The notes under the pieces are model-generated. The model was not told where the DNA came from and made no database searches. It worked only from the letters and a program-made list of their open reading frames with translations. The position numbers and the translations under genes were made by a program. A stretch of DNA of 64,000 nucleotides, from the NCBI GenBank assembly GCA_019359045.1, contig JAHHIA010000006.1:62001-126000 (forward strand). The letters are read 5' to 3'. Of the stretch, positions 25,079 through 34,172 are shown piece by piece (positions within the stretch are counted from its first letter, which is position 1; every line of letters begins with the position of its first letter). The stretch is from Scytolyngbya sp. HA4215-MV1. GTDB taxonomy: Bacteria; Cyanobacteriota; Cyanobacteriia; Leptolyngbyales; Leptolyngbyaceae.

Positions 25079-25891
25079 TTAGCTCAGTTGTCGTTTTGCT
25101 TGTTGCCACAGTTGTTCGAGTTCTGCCAGGGTGTAGTCTGCCAAGGGACGATCGGCGAAGGTCTCTAACATGGCAAGGCGTTGCAGGAAGCGCTGGTTGG
25201 TTTCTTGTAAGGCGGCGGCAGGGTCCAGATTTTGCCAGCGTGCCACATTAATCAAGGTAAAGAGCAGATCGCCCAGTTCAGATTGTTGCCGAGCTTTGCT
25301 TTCGTAAGCGATCGCCTGCTGCAATTCTGTTAGCTCTTCGTGAAATTTTGCCCAAACCCCATCCATGTCTTCCCACTCGAACCCGGCGGCAGCCGCTTTT
25401 TGGGAGATTTTCATACCTGCCATGAGGGGAGGCAGCGATCGGGCGTAGCGGCTCAACTTGGCGCTGAGGGTGAGCGGCTTTTGCGGATCTTCACCTTTTT
25501 CGATCGCTTTGATTTGTTCCCAATTTTGTTTCACCTCCTCCACACCCTCGACTGTGGCTCCAGCAAAGACATGGGGATGGCGACGAATCAGCTTGTCAGT
25601 AATGTTTTGGGCAACTTCTGCCAGGGTAAATTGCCCCTGTTCGCTGGCAATTTGGGCTTGTAAAACAACTTGCAACAGGAGATCACCTAATTCTTCTGCG
25701 ATCGCTGCGGGTTCTCCTTGCCGAATCGCATCCACGACTTCGTAGGCTTCTTCAATCACAAAAGGGATCAAACTTTGGGGCGTTTGCTCCAGATCCCAGG
25801 GACAGCCACCTTCTGGAGAACGGAGCTGAGCCACGACTTCAATCAATTCTTGTAACGCTTCTAGCGCAGCAGGAGTGGAGGAATTGGGCAT
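25079..25891 (-). CDS. mazG: Nucleoside triphosphate pyrophosphohydrolase MazG
   Basis: The start is placed at the ATG giving MPNSSTPAALEALQELIEVV (270 residues). The longer open frame would overlap the upstream gene. Two MazG domains are visible. The first has GGCPWDLEQTP, IEEAYEVVDAI and EELGDLLLQVVLQ; the second has FEWEDMDGVWAKFHEELTEL and ELGDLLFTLINVARW. The Glu and Asp residues of EExxE and ExxD bind magnesium. MazG hydrolyses NTPs and dNTPs to the monophosphate, cleansing the pool and modulating stress signalling. It follows the DUF2227 gene on the same strand, about 84 bp away. Confidence 0.92.
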   Translation of the reverse strand: MPNSSTPAALEALQELIEVVAQLRSPEGGCPWDLEQTPQSLIPFVIEEAYEVVDAIRQGEPAAIAEELGDLLLQVVLQAQIASEQGQFTLAEVAQNITDKLIRRHPHVFAGATVEGVEEVKQNWEQIKAIEKGEDPQKPLTLSAKLSRYARSLPPLMAGMKISQKAAAAGFEWEDMDGVWAKFHEELTELQQAIAYESKARQQSELGDLLFTLINVARWQNLDPAAALQETNQRFLQRLAMLETFADRPLADYTLAELEQLWQQAKRQLS

Positions 25892-25974
25892 GGCAGGGAA
25901 AGGGGGGTCAGGTATCAGGGAGGAAAAAGTTTTGAGTTTGAGTGTTAAGACTGAAGACTGGGTGCCGAAGGCTG

Positions 25975-26826
25975 CTAAAACTCTTCTTCGTCCCAATCAG
26001 GTTGGCGCAGAGGCGGAAACTGGGGGAGTTGGGGTTCGCGGCGCAGTTGCCTCTGGGGTGAAGGGGAAGGAACCGATCGCGCGGTTGGGTTGGGTTGGGA
26101 GAGGGCGGAATAGATGGGCTGGTTCCACTGAAGAGAACGATCCGGGACATCCTGAAAAGTGTTTGCCTGGGCAGATTCATCGCCGCGATCGGCTTCATGG
26201 TCAGAATTATCATCCGCTTCACTGATCTTATAAGGCTGGCTGGGTAAACGTTGCCGCTTCATTCGTCGTAACCAGAGGCCTCTCAATCCGTAGGTTTTGA
26301 CTCGTTTATAACGACTCACGAGCATGTCGCTGAGCGAATGGCTCAAAGCCCCTAATTCCAATCCCAGGCACAGCATCAACAGTTCTTTAGGGTAGTGTTC
26401 TAACCCTTGCCGGAGCGTTGTGATCGTATCGTTCAGGATTATCCCTACCAGGGTTTGCCAGTGGTCAATTTTGCCTAGCGCCTGACCCGCGATCGTGCCA
26501 CTCACCAGTACCAGTAGCCCAAACAGACTCAACCAAACTGCGAGATACCCCAAACGCAAAACTGTGCCGATCAGGGGCCCGTGGGAAAAGAACGATCGAT
26601 GCCTCATACTGCGACGATAGGGAATCCAGATCCAGCGGAGGCAACCCCAGCGCAAATACTGCCGGGAATGAATATCCAAATCGGGACCCAACATTAACCC
26701 GCCGACTAAAAATCCAGTCACGACCAAAAGGGTCAACTCACCGCTGCGGGTACGCTCAAAGGCAGTCCCAGCAAGTAATGGCAAACTCCAAAGAGTAATT
26801 CGGTCATGAGTACGACCAGATGGCAT
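25975..26826 (-). CDS. DUF2227 putative metal-binding membrane protein
   Basis: The 283-residue protein opens MPSGRTHDRITLW and has GPDLDIHSRQYLRWGCLRWIW and RRSMRHRSFFSHGPLIGTV. The His/Asp pattern defines DUF2227, a relative of metal-dependent membrane hydrolases. Three or four membrane helices are spread over residues 20-190 (for example LAVWLSLFGLLVLVSGTIAG). A polar, Pro-rich tail of about 90 residues ends DWDEEEF. Function is unknown. A phosphodiesterase- or lipase-like role is suggested only by the HD/H motif pattern. Confidence 0.75.
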   Translation of the reverse strand: MPSGRTHDRITLWSLPLLAGTAFERTRSGELTLLVVTGFLVGGLMLGPDLDIHSRQYLRWGCLRWIWIPYRRSMRHRSFFSHGPLIGTVLRLGYLAVWLSLFGLLVLVSGTIAGQALGKIDHWQTLVGIILNDTITTLRQGLEHYPKELLMLCLGLELGALSHSLSDMLVSRYKRVKTYGLRGLWLRRMKRQRLPSQPYKISEADDNSDHEADRGDESAQANTFQDVPDRSLQWNQPIYSALSQPNPTARSVPSPSPQRQLRREPQLPQFPPLRQPDWDEEEF

Positions 26827-26940
26827 GAATTGCTGTAAACTAAGAAAAGTTGACTAATGACTAGTCTAGAGGCTAATGTCTAAAGTCCAACGTCTCGTTT
26901 AACGAAGACTGTTGATTGATTCAGCATCTGGTTTTCGGAT

Positions 26941-27013
<73 letters not shown>

Positions 27014-27193
27014 TATTTCTGGTTAATTTTGGGGCGCTAAGGAGCATAGGTGTCCCATTGGTCTTTTATATTTTAGTCGAGATATAGTCCAGGCAATGTG
27101 TCGCGTGCGCATTATTAGACTGGTCGATGGGCAAAGGGTATCGCCCTTTGCCCATCCCACGTTTAATTGTTAACGACTTACTGACCTGTTAGG

Positions 27194-28168
27194 TTATTGT
27201 TTTTCCAGCGTCCACTGGTTTTGATGGGCTTCGTTCCGCGATCGGATAATGGTTTCGCCATTATCTTCGTCATTGAGGTACATCGCCCGTCCGCCAAATT
27301 TCACATTGACCAGCATCACACCGTTACCATTTTTCTCAAAACGCCAATACTGCTCGCCTTCGGGGCTATCGGCTTTATCAGCCAGCACAACTTTGCCTGT
27401 ATCGTCATTGGCAGGTACCAGGCATTGACCATCTTTCGCATTGGGAACGATACGGAATGCTTTGGGGAATTCATCGGGTGCTGCTTCAAACTTCCATTTG
27501 CGCGCGTCTTCAGCCGCATCTTTTTTAGAGATGATCCCATCTTGATCATCGTTCAGCGCCAGAAAGAAGTCGTCTTTCTTGATGACGTAGTTGCCATCGG
27601 TGTCAGGCAACACAAAGTCAGAAACCACTTCGGCTTGGTCTTTTAACTCAATGCCATCGTAAGCGCGGCGAAACTCCATCACGCCGGTATTGCCGTCCTG
27701 TGCTGCCCAGCGACCTTTGAGATATTCAAATTTGTTGTCGCGGCTGTAAGTCAGTGAGCGAATCACTGTGTTCGCCAGTTGGTTCGGTCCTTCGAGTAAG
27801 GTATCGGGTTGCCAAACCATTAGCTTTTTATCGAAGTTAAAGTTCCCATCAAACGAATATTTGCCCCAGCTCTTAGGGTTTTTCTTGTCCCTAGCAGTAT
27901 AAATGCCGCTCAGGTTCTTAAAGGGACCTTGAATTTCCAAGGTTACAAAATAGCTGGTTGTGGGTGTGCCTGCCGGAGTAGAGAAGTTCCAGCCTTTGTT
28001 GGTCTGCCAGTTATAGGCAGCATTGGCAGGAATTTTCCCTTTCTGGCTGACCAAGTGTCCTTCCCAGGTGCCGGTCAGGGTTTCAGCTGCGATCGCAGGT
28101 AATCCAAAGCTTGCCGCCAACAGTCCGGCACCGGCAAACAGTGCCAATCCTTGTGTGTGCGTTTTCAT
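27194..28168 (-). CDS. Secreted protein with EF-hand-like loops and a ricin-like C-terminus
   Basis: A clear signal peptide (residues 1-27, MKTHTQGLALFAGAGLLAAS then FGLPAIAA) leads a 324-residue protein. An N-terminal beta-rich domain starts LTGTWEGHLVSQKGK. Two EF-hand-like calcium loops follow (DTDGNYVIKKDD near residue 188, NDDQDGIISKKD near 205). The C-terminal 100 residues have trefoil-like QYWRFEKNG and NQWTLEK motifs, as in ricin-type lectin folds. An extracytoplasmic calcium-dependent carbohydrate-binding role is a reasonable inference. I recognise no named family. Confidence 0.6.
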   Translation of the reverse strand: MKTHTQGLALFAGAGLLAASFGLPAIAAETLTGTWEGHLVSQKGKIPANAAYNWQTNKGWNFSTPAGTPTTSYFVTLEIQGPFKNLSGIYTARDKKNPKSWGKYSFDGNFNFDKKLMVWQPDTLLEGPNQLANTVIRSLTYSRDNKFEYLKGRWAAQDGNTGVMEFRRAYDGIELKDQAEVVSDFVLPDTDGNYVIKKDDFFLALNDDQDGIISKKDAAEDARKWKFEAAPDEFPKAFRIVPNAKDGQCLVPANDDTGKVVLADKADSPEGEQYWRFEKNGNGVMLVNVKFGGRAMYLNDEDNGETIIRSRNEAHQNQWTLEKQ

Positions 28169-28705
28169 CAGAGTCTCCTTAGAGGATGGTTGATTCTATG
28201 GATCGGTTTGGAGCGTCAATAATGGGCGAATTTTTACAAAACACCGACCCATTGCTGATGCAATCGGTTTGTTCAATCCGTCAATTTTGACCGTTGTTTA
28301 GGGATAGGGCATAGACCTTGCGCCATTCGCGTGCTAGAACATGCAGCAGTTCTCAACACTTCTTTCGTCAATGACGATTTTGAATGAAATGCTTGGCACC
28401 AGGACTGGGTGTGGTCACATACTAGGTTCATTATTATACAGAGTCTTTATTATGCAAAGTTTAACTGTAGAATCTCCAATCTGGCGTGGATGCATCGCTA
28501 ACCTGCTGCATCGGCTCATTTTGGAGAAACTACAGTCACAAAACTTTAGGAATCTATCTCGGTCGCCTCAGTAGATTACGTATCTTACTTGGATATATTT
28601 TATACAGCCGTGTAGTGCTATTTTCTATGGGAACCTGATGAGCCTTTTCCAAAAGTGACTTAACATCTATGGAGAAAATTTTCACCGAGAAACGCTATGC
28701 AGTCC
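28169..28705. other. 537-bp intergenic region
   Basis: This lies between the start of the secreted-protein gene and the stop of the helicase gene, both on the minus strand. It should hold the former's promoter. I see no gene, repeat or recognisable RNA. Confidence 0.5.
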
Positions 28706-29989
28706 TTAGGCGGTGCGAAGCCGTTTGCTGCGTCCTCCGGTTGAGTTATTTTTGCTACGAGATCGGTTGGATTCAGTTTGGGGTTTTGCCCGATCGCTGC
28801 GGTGTTGATGAGACCGTTTCCGATTCGACGAGTCTGCTCCAGGCTGGGCGGGCGCAGTGGGTTCGTATCCTGAAATCACATCTTCATCAATCGTTCGCTT
28901 GAGTAATTGTTCAATGCTTCTCAAGCGGGAATATTCATCATGGCAAACCAGAGAAACCGCTCGTCCTTCATTTCCAGCACGACCTGTGCGCCCAATGCGA
29001 TGAACGTAGTCTTCTGGAACATCGGGTAGATCAAAATTGACCACATAGGGAAGCTGATCGATGTCTAGCCCGCGCGAAGCAACATCTGTGGCAACGAGAA
29101 CTCGCACTTTTCCCTGCTTAAAGTCATTAAGGGCGCGGGTACGGGCAGCCTGAGTTTTATTGCCGTGAATGGCTGTGGTTTTTAGCCCATCTTGGGTCAG
29201 TTGCTCAGCCAGACGGTTGGCACCATGTTTGGTACGGGTAAAAACTAATACCTGTCGCCAATTATGGAAGCTGATCATGTAGGCAAGCAACTCTCGCTTG
29301 CGATCGCGATCCACTGGGTGAATAATCTGGGTGACCTGTTCAGCGGCAGTGTTGCGAGGTGCGACTTCAATCAGGGTGGGAGACTTGAGCAGCGTATTGG
29401 CAAGTTGCTGAATCGCCTTAGAAAAGGTGGCAGAAAACATCAGCGTTTGCCGAGAAGCGGGCAGCACTGCCAAAATTTTGCGAATGTCATGGATAAAGCC
29501 CATATCCAACATGCGATCGCATTCATCCAGCACCAGAATCTCGACCTGAGCGAGGCTGAGGGTCTTTTGCCCCAAGTGGTCGAGTAGGCGACCGGGGGTG
29601 GCAACCACAATATCTACACCCCGACGTAGGGCTTGAATTTGGGGAACGATGCCGACTCCGCCATAGACTACCGCGGATCGCAAGGGCAGATGTTTGCCAT
29701 AAATTTTAACGCTATCCCCAACCTGAAGTGCCAACTCGCGAGTCGGGGTGAGAATTAGGGCTCGTGGCGTGCGGTGCCCCTTGTTGGTGGGATCGGCACT
29801 GAGACGCTGCAACAGAGGCAGGGTGAAACCAGCCGTTTTACCTGTTCCAGTTTGGGCGCTGGCGAGAAGATCTTGCCCTTGCAAAATTGCCGGAATCGCC
29901 TGTTGCTGAATGGGGGTCGGCTCACTGTAGCCTTGATCTGCAACAGCACGCAGCAAATCGGTCGTGAGACCGAGGGTTTGAAATGTCAT
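28706..29989 (-). CDS. DEAD-box-family RNA helicase (RhlE-like) with a DECD motif
   Basis: The 427-residue protein has the full helicase core: Q motif [10 protein letters not shown], Walker [10 protein letters not shown] (residues 44-52), [16 protein letters not shown], motif II, SAT in [24 protein letters not shown] and [10 protein letters not shown]. Motif II is DECD (residues 155-158) instead of the usual DEAD, though Asp and Glu are kept, so ATPase activity should survive. A basic, Ser/Arg-rich tail from residue 375 ([14 protein letters not shown]) probably binds RNA. RhlE-type helicases remodel RNA in ribosome assembly and cold response. Confidence 0.92.
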   Translation of the reverse strand: MTFQTLGLTTDLLRAVADQGYSEPTPIQQQAIPAILQGQDLLASAQTGTGKTAGFTLPLLQRLSADPTNKGHRTPRALILTPTRELALQVGDSVKIYGKHLPLRSAVVYGGVGIVPQIQALRRGVDIVVATPGRLLDHLGQKTLSLAQVEILVLDECDRMLDMGFIHDIRKILAVLPASRQTLMFSATFSKAIQQLANTLLKSPTLIEVAPRNTAAEQVTQIIHPVDRDRKRELLAYMISFHNWRQVLVFTRTKHGANRLAEQLTQDGLKTTAIHGNKTQAARTRALNDFKQGKVRVLVATDVASRGLDIDQLPYVVNFDLPDVPEDYVHRIGRTGRAGNEGRAVSLVCHDEYSRLRSIEQLLKRTIDEDVISGYEPTAPAQPGADSSNRKRSHQHRSDRAKPQTESNRSRSKNNSTGGRSKRLRTA

Positions 29990-30336
29990 GAAGAGATTGC
30001 TCCTGGTGGTGCCCCTAACCCAAATGAAATGCTGGGACCAGTCTAAGAGCAGTGAATTTGTAGTTTAGTTGAATTGCTCAAATTGGCAAATCCCAACCCG
30101 CCAGAAACAGACCGGAGTGTACTGGCGAACCTTCATCTTAACAGAATCGAGTTAAGCCTCTGCACTGCCCTTGAACGATGAGGCTCTGAACTTGAATGAT
30201 GAGGCTCTGAGCTTGCACCTTATTTTCTATGTTTAGTGATCCGGGATAGCAATTGGTGAGTCAGAATCAAGAATAAGTGGGAATACTGAGCCTTAGCCTC
30301 AATTGACCCAGGCTTCATGATTCCAGGAGTCGCTCT
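29990..30336. other. Divergent intergenic region helicase / restriction gene
   Basis: It separates two divergent starts. It contains the 21-bp direct repeat at 30171-30212 and no gene that I can support. Confidence 0.5.
30171..30212. repeat. Two tandem 21-bp repeats
   Basis: TTGAACGATGAGGCTCTGAA plus C is followed directly by a second copy with two changes. It lies between the divergent helicase and methyltransferase starts, about 125 bp before the latter. Confidence 0.65.
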
Positions 30337-32079
30337 ATGTCGAGATTGCTGGTAACACAGTACCAAGCGGAGGTCGAAAAAATCATTCGCTATGGGGGTT
30401 CTAAGAAGGAAACCAGCATTCGCAATGCCTTTGAGCGGTTACTAAATGATTACTGCAAGCCCCGCAACTATCTGCTGATCCCGGAGCTAGATTTTAAGAC
30501 CAAGTTCAATACGACGGTTTTTCCTGATGGCACGGTAAAGGATGCCATCCGCCTGGAGCATGGCTGGTGGGAGAGCAAAGACCAGTACGACAAGCTTGAC
30601 GAAGAGATTGAGAAAAAACTGGAGAAGGGCTACCCCGATGAAAACATTCTGTTTGAAGACTCCCAAACTGCCATCCTGATTCAGCACAGTCGAGAGCAGT
30701 TGCGGGTTTTCATGCGGGATGCGGAGGCATTGGATGGGCTAATCAGTACGTTTGTGGACTATGAACGCCCCGAAGTGCGCGACTTTCGATCGGCGATCGT
30801 CAAGTTTAAGGAAGATGTCCCGCATATTTTGGAAGCATTGCGGAGCATTATTGCTCAGCAGGAGGAGAGTAATCCCCAATTTAGAGAACGCCGCAACACC
30901 TTCCTGGAGGTGTGTCGCCAGTCGATTAACCCGGAAATTGAGATCTTCGACATCCATGAGATGTTGATTCAGCACATTCTCACAGAGGATATTTTCACCA
31001 ATATTTTCCATGAGTCGCAGTTTCACCGCGAAAACAATATTGCGCGGGAACTGTCGGAAATCATCAACACCTTTTTCACGGGAGCCACTCGCAAGAATAC
31101 GCTCAAAAGCATCGAACACTACTATGCGGTAATTCGTCGCCACTCGGAGAATATTGCTAACCACCACGAAAAGCAGAAGTTTCTTAAGGCGGTCTACGAG
31201 AATTTCTACAAAGCCTATAATCCCAAAGCGGCGGATCGATTGGGGATTGTTTACACGCCGAATGAAATTGTCCGCTTCATGATTGAAAGTGCAGATTATC
31301 TGACCCATAAGCACTTTGGTAAGTTGTTAAGTGATCCGGGGGTAGAGATTCTTGACCCCTGTACGGGCACGGGCACCTATGTGACGGAACTGATTGAATA
31401 TTTGCCTGCGGATAAGCTAGAGCATAAATATAAGCATGAAATTCATTGCAATGAGATGGCGATTTTGCCCTATTACATTGCCAATTTGAATATTGAATTT
31501 ACCTATCAGCAAAAGATGGGTAACTATGAGGAATTCAAAAATATTTGCTTGGTGGATACGCTGGATCACTGTACCTCTGAAGGGCATCAGTTTGATTTGT
31601 TTGCCATGAGTGTGCAAAATACGGCGCGAATTCAACAGCAGAATGAGAAAACGATCTCTGTCATCATTGGCAATCCCCCCTATAACGCGCATCAGGAAAA
31701 CTTTAACCAACGCAACGCCAATCGTCTTTACAAAGGGATTGATAAGGCGATTAAAGAGACTTATATCAAAGAGGGAACCGCCCAAAATCAGATTGTTGTT
31801 TACGATATGTACACCCGCTTTTTTCGTTGGGCAAGCGATCGCCTCGGTCAAAATGGCATTATTGCATTTATTACGAATCGATCGTTTATCGATTCCAAAA
31901 CCTTTGATGGCTTTCGCAAGTGTGTCGATCGCGAGTTTGATTATGTTTACATTGTCGATACCCAATCCGATGTAAGGAATAATCCCAAAATCTCTGGCAC
32001 TAAAAACAACGTGTTTGGGATTCAAACCGGAATTGCGGTGATGTTTTTGGTTAAGTGCAGTTCTAGACAAGGGGCTTAA
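30337..32079 (+). CDS. Type ISP-like restriction-modification protein, N-terminal part (nuclease + N6-adenine methyltransferase)
   Basis: This 580-residue product has a PD-(D/E)XK-like N-terminal domain (FPDGTVKD at residues 62-69, then WWESKD with Glu79 and Lys81). A helical linker follows. The N6-adenine methyltransferase core has motif I DPCTGTGTYV (residue 340 on) and the catalytic NPPY in IIGNPPYNA (446-449). It stops abruptly after GIQTGIAVMFLVK, where relatives continue directly into the sequence encoded from 32108. A palindrome-bearing insertion at 32056-32101 adds seven foreign residues and a stop and shifts the frame. No helicase domain is present, so it resembles short ISP-like proteins. 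The target-recognition half is encoded separately. Confidence 0.8.
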   Translation: MSRLLVTQYQAEVEKIIRYGGSKKETSIRNAFERLLNDYCKPRNYLLIPELDFKTKFNTTVFPDGTVKDAIRLEHGWWESKDQYDKLDEEIEKKLEKGYPDENILFEDSQTAILIQHSREQLRVFMRDAEALDGLISTFVDYERPEVRDFRSAIVKFKEDVPHILEALRSIIAQQEESNPQFRERRNTFLEVCRQSINPEIEIFDIHEMLIQHILTEDIFTNIFHESQFHRENNIARELSEIINTFFTGATRKNTLKSIEHYYAVIRRHSENIANHHEKQKFLKAVYENFYKAYNPKAADRLGIVYTPNEIVRFMIESADYLTHKHFGKLLSDPGVEILDPCTGTGTYVTELIEYLPADKLEHKYKHEIHCNEMAILPYYIANLNIEFTYQQKMGNYEEFKNICLVDTLDHCTSEGHQFDLFAMSVQNTARIQQQNEKTISVIIGNPPYNAHQENFNQRNANRLYKGIDKAIKETYIKEGTAQNQIVVYDMYTRFFRWASDRLGQNGIIAFITNRSFIDSKTFDGFRKCVDREFDYVYIVDTQSDVRNNPKISGTKNNVFGIQTGIAVMFLVKCSSRQGA

Positions 32080-32101
32080 GCCCCTTGTTCGACACCAGGA
32101 A
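32056..32101. repeat. Palindromic insertion splitting the restriction-modification gene
   Basis: A perfect 22-bp palindrome (arms ACAAGGGGCTT and AAGCCCCTTGT, 32067-32088) lies in about 46 bp of foreign DNA between codons that are adjacent in related proteins. It brings a TAA for the upstream frame. The AGGA at 32097-32100 precedes an ATG at 32108 and could restart translation. The insertion boundaries are approximate. Confidence 0.65.
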
Positions 32102-32107
32102 AAAAGT

Positions 32108-34162
32108 ATGAGTAAGGCGAAGATCTTTTACTTTACGTTGCAGGATGAACAGACCAAAGAAGAAAAGCTCGATTGGTTTGAACGGACGCGATTTGAGCAG
32201 ATTCCGTTTGACCATATTACGCCGGATCAGAAGGCGAATTGGATTAATTTAACCGATAACGATTTTGATAGTTTTTTGCCGTTGATTGATAAGGAGGTGA
32301 AGGCGGGAAAGTCACAAGGAGCTGTTTTTCAGCTTTTTTCGAGAGGACTAGAGACGGGAAGAGATGAATGGGTCTATGATTTTTCTGAAGTTAACTTGAC
32401 GGATAAAGTTAACTACTTAATAGAAAGTTATCAGACAAGGCTTATAAGTTCAAAGAGGCAGGAATTTGATATTAAATGGGATCGAGAGCTAGAGAAATAT
32501 CTTTCTCGAAACATTCAGAAAAAATTTGAAGAAGACAAAATAAGGAATGGACTTTATAGGCCATTTTCTAAGCAGTTTATTTATTTTGATTCACATTTCA
32601 ATAGATTTCCTGGTCAAGTTCCAATCCTATTTGAAAGGCAAGATTTAGAAATTACCAATATCTGTTTTACTGATTCCGGTTCTCAAAAACCTTTCATGGT
32701 AATTGTTTCCGATCAAATTCCAGATTTGCACGTTGTCGGTGCAGCCTGTTCTGCTCAATGCCTTCCCCTCTACCGCTACGACGAAAACGGGAGCCGCATC
32801 GACAACATCACCGATTGGGCGTTGGAGCAGTTTCGGCGGCGGTATTTGCCCTCACCTCCCCAACCCTCCTCTCCCACGGGAGAGGAGGGAGCCGGACATG
32901 ATCTCCCCTCTCCTGCGGGAGAGGGGCAGGGGGAGAGGGTCAATGCTTCTGGGGAAGAGCAGCAGAGGGAGAAGGCAGACCAATTAGTTTATGTAGCAGG
33001 GGCAAGGCGCAATATTCCAGAGCAACTTTTGCTGCGTGCGAAAGAACTTCGGCAAAAGCAAACTCCGGCAGAAAAAATTCTATGGGAATGTCTGCGAGCC
33101 AATCGGCTACACGATGCAAAATTTCGTCGTCAGCATAACATTGGCCAATACATTGCTGATTTTTATTGTCATGCTGCAAGGCTCGTTATTGAATTGGATG
33201 GTGAAGTCCATAAAATCCAGAAAGACCGTGATGGCGATCGTGATGCCTGGATGCAAGCTCATGGTTTAACTGTTCTACGGTTTAAAAATACAGACCTTTC
33301 CCAAAATCTTGAACAAGTCCTACAAACGATCGCAGATCATCTGCCCTCACCTCCCCAACCCTCCTCTCCCGCAGGAGAGGAGGGAGCCGGACATGATCTC
33401 CCCTCTCCCGCGGGAGAGGGGCAGGGGGAGAGGGGCAATTCTCCTGCGGGAGAGGGGCAGGGGGAGAGGGGCAATTCTCCTGCGGGAGAGGGGCAGGGGG
33501 AGAGGGGCAATTCTCCCGCGGGAGAGGGGCAGGGGGAGAGGGCAATCACCAAAGAAGCCATCTTCCACTACACCTACGCCGTTCTCCACCATCCCGCTTA
33601 CCGCGTCAAATACGAACTCAACCTCAAACGCGAATTCCCCCGCCTGCCCTTCTACGCCGACTTCCAGCAATGGGCAACCTGGGGCAAAGCTTTGATGGAC
33701 TTGCACCTGAACTACGAAACCGTTGAACCCTATGGATTGCGACAGGTCGATGTGGGTCGGGTAAGGGCGAATGGCGATTCGCCCCTACAAGGGTCTTTAA
33801 TTCCCACCGATACACCCGACCCAGCCAAACCGATCAAACGCACCACCCCCAAAGCCAAACTCAAAGCCGACAAAATCGAAGGCAAAATCATCCTCGACAC
33901 CGAAACCACTCTAGAAGGTGTCCCTGCCATTGCCTGGGACTACAAACTCGGCAACCGCTCCGCTCTGGAATGGATACTCGACCAGTACAAAGAAAAAACT
34001 CCCAAAGACCCGACGATCGCCAAACTCTTCAACACCTACAAATTTGCTGACTACAAAGAACACGTCATCGACCTGCTACAACGGGTCTGCACCGTCAGCG
34101 TTCGCACAATGGAAATCATTCAGCAAATGCCCGATACCGTTGAGCATCAGTCTTCAAATTAG
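32108..34162 (+). CDS. Type ISP-like restriction-modification protein, C-terminal part, with inserted DUF559 endonuclease
   Basis: The 684-residue product begins with the continuation of the split methyltransferase (KAKIFYFTLQDEQTKEEKLDW) and ends with the usual tail (GVPAIAWDYKLGNRSALEWI, VCTVSVRTMEIIQQM). At residue 247 the host text LEQFRRRY stops. It resumes at ITKEAIFHYTYAVLHHPAYR near residue 480. The roughly 232 residues between are foreign: Pro/Gly/Glu-rich repeat peptides on both sides of a complete DUF559 endonuclease (KQTPAEKILWECLRANRL, FRRQHNIGQYIADFYCH, LVIELDGEVH). A second small palindrome insertion encodes RVRANGDSPLQGS near residue 553. The reading frame survives all of this. 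Target recognition is probably damaged. Confidence 0.75.
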   Translation: MSKAKIFYFTLQDEQTKEEKLDWFERTRFEQIPFDHITPDQKANWINLTDNDFDSFLPLIDKEVKAGKSQGAVFQLFSRGLETGRDEWVYDFSEVNLTDKVNYLIESYQTRLISSKRQEFDIKWDRELEKYLSRNIQKKFEEDKIRNGLYRPFSKQFIYFDSHFNRFPGQVPILFERQDLEITNICFTDSGSQKPFMVIVSDQIPDLHVVGAACSAQCLPLYRYDENGSRIDNITDWALEQFRRRYLPSPPQPSSPTGEEGAGHDLPSPAGEGQGERVNASGEEQQREKADQLVYVAGARRNIPEQLLLRAKELRQKQTPAEKILWECLRANRLHDAKFRRQHNIGQYIADFYCHAARLVIELDGEVHKIQKDRDGDRDAWMQAHGLTVLRFKNTDLSQNLEQVLQTIADHLPSPPQPSSPAGEEGAGHDLPSPAGEGQGERGNSPAGEGQGERGNSPAGEGQGERGNSPAGEGQGERAITKEAIFHYTYAVLHHPAYRVKYELNLKREFPRLPFYADFQQWATWGKALMDLHLNYETVEPYGLRQVDVGRVRANGDSPLQGSLIPTDTPDPAKPIKRTTPKAKLKADKIEGKIILDTETTLEGVPAIAWDYKLGNRSALEWILDQYKEKTPKDPTIAKLFNTYKFADYKEHVIDLLQRVCTVSVRTMEIIQQMPDTVEHQSSN
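32848..33542 (+). mobile_element. DUF559 endonuclease cassette bounded by 92-bp direct repeats, in frame
   Basis: A 695-bp insert interrupts the host gene in frame. The left repeat is 32848-32939 and the right is 33343-33434; the 92-bp copies differ at about three positions. Each contains GC-rich palindromes built on CTCTCCCGCGGGAGAG and reads LPSPPQPSSP(T/A)GEEGAG in the host frame. Between them lies a Vsr-like DUF559 domain with its core intact (YIADFY...IELDGEVH). DUF559 genes are often seen beside such repeats, so repeat and nuclease may be one mobile unit. That it moves, and how, is inference. Confidence 0.6.
33436..33542. repeat. Three tandem 36-bp GC-rich repeats
   Basis: The unit, beginning CAATTCTCCTGCGGGAGAGG, occurs at 33436, 33472 and 33508 (the last one base short). 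In frame it encodes NSPAGEGQGERG three times. It extends the right-hand 92-bp repeat and presumably arose by slippage. Confidence 0.85.
33765..33784. repeat. Small palindromic repeat inside the target-recognition region
   Basis: GGGCGAAT and ATTCGCCC flank a 4-base loop, followed by CCTACAA. GGGCGAAT/ATTCGCCCCTAC palindromes are dispersed in many cyanobacterial genomes. Here one is translated in frame within the restriction gene. Confidence 0.6.
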
Positions 34163-34172
34163 GAGAGGTTTT

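Noticed and set aside
33282-33706. Several overlapping Pro/Ser/Arg-rich open frames on both strands
   Set aside because: They are all readings of the same GC-rich palindromic repeats in other frames.
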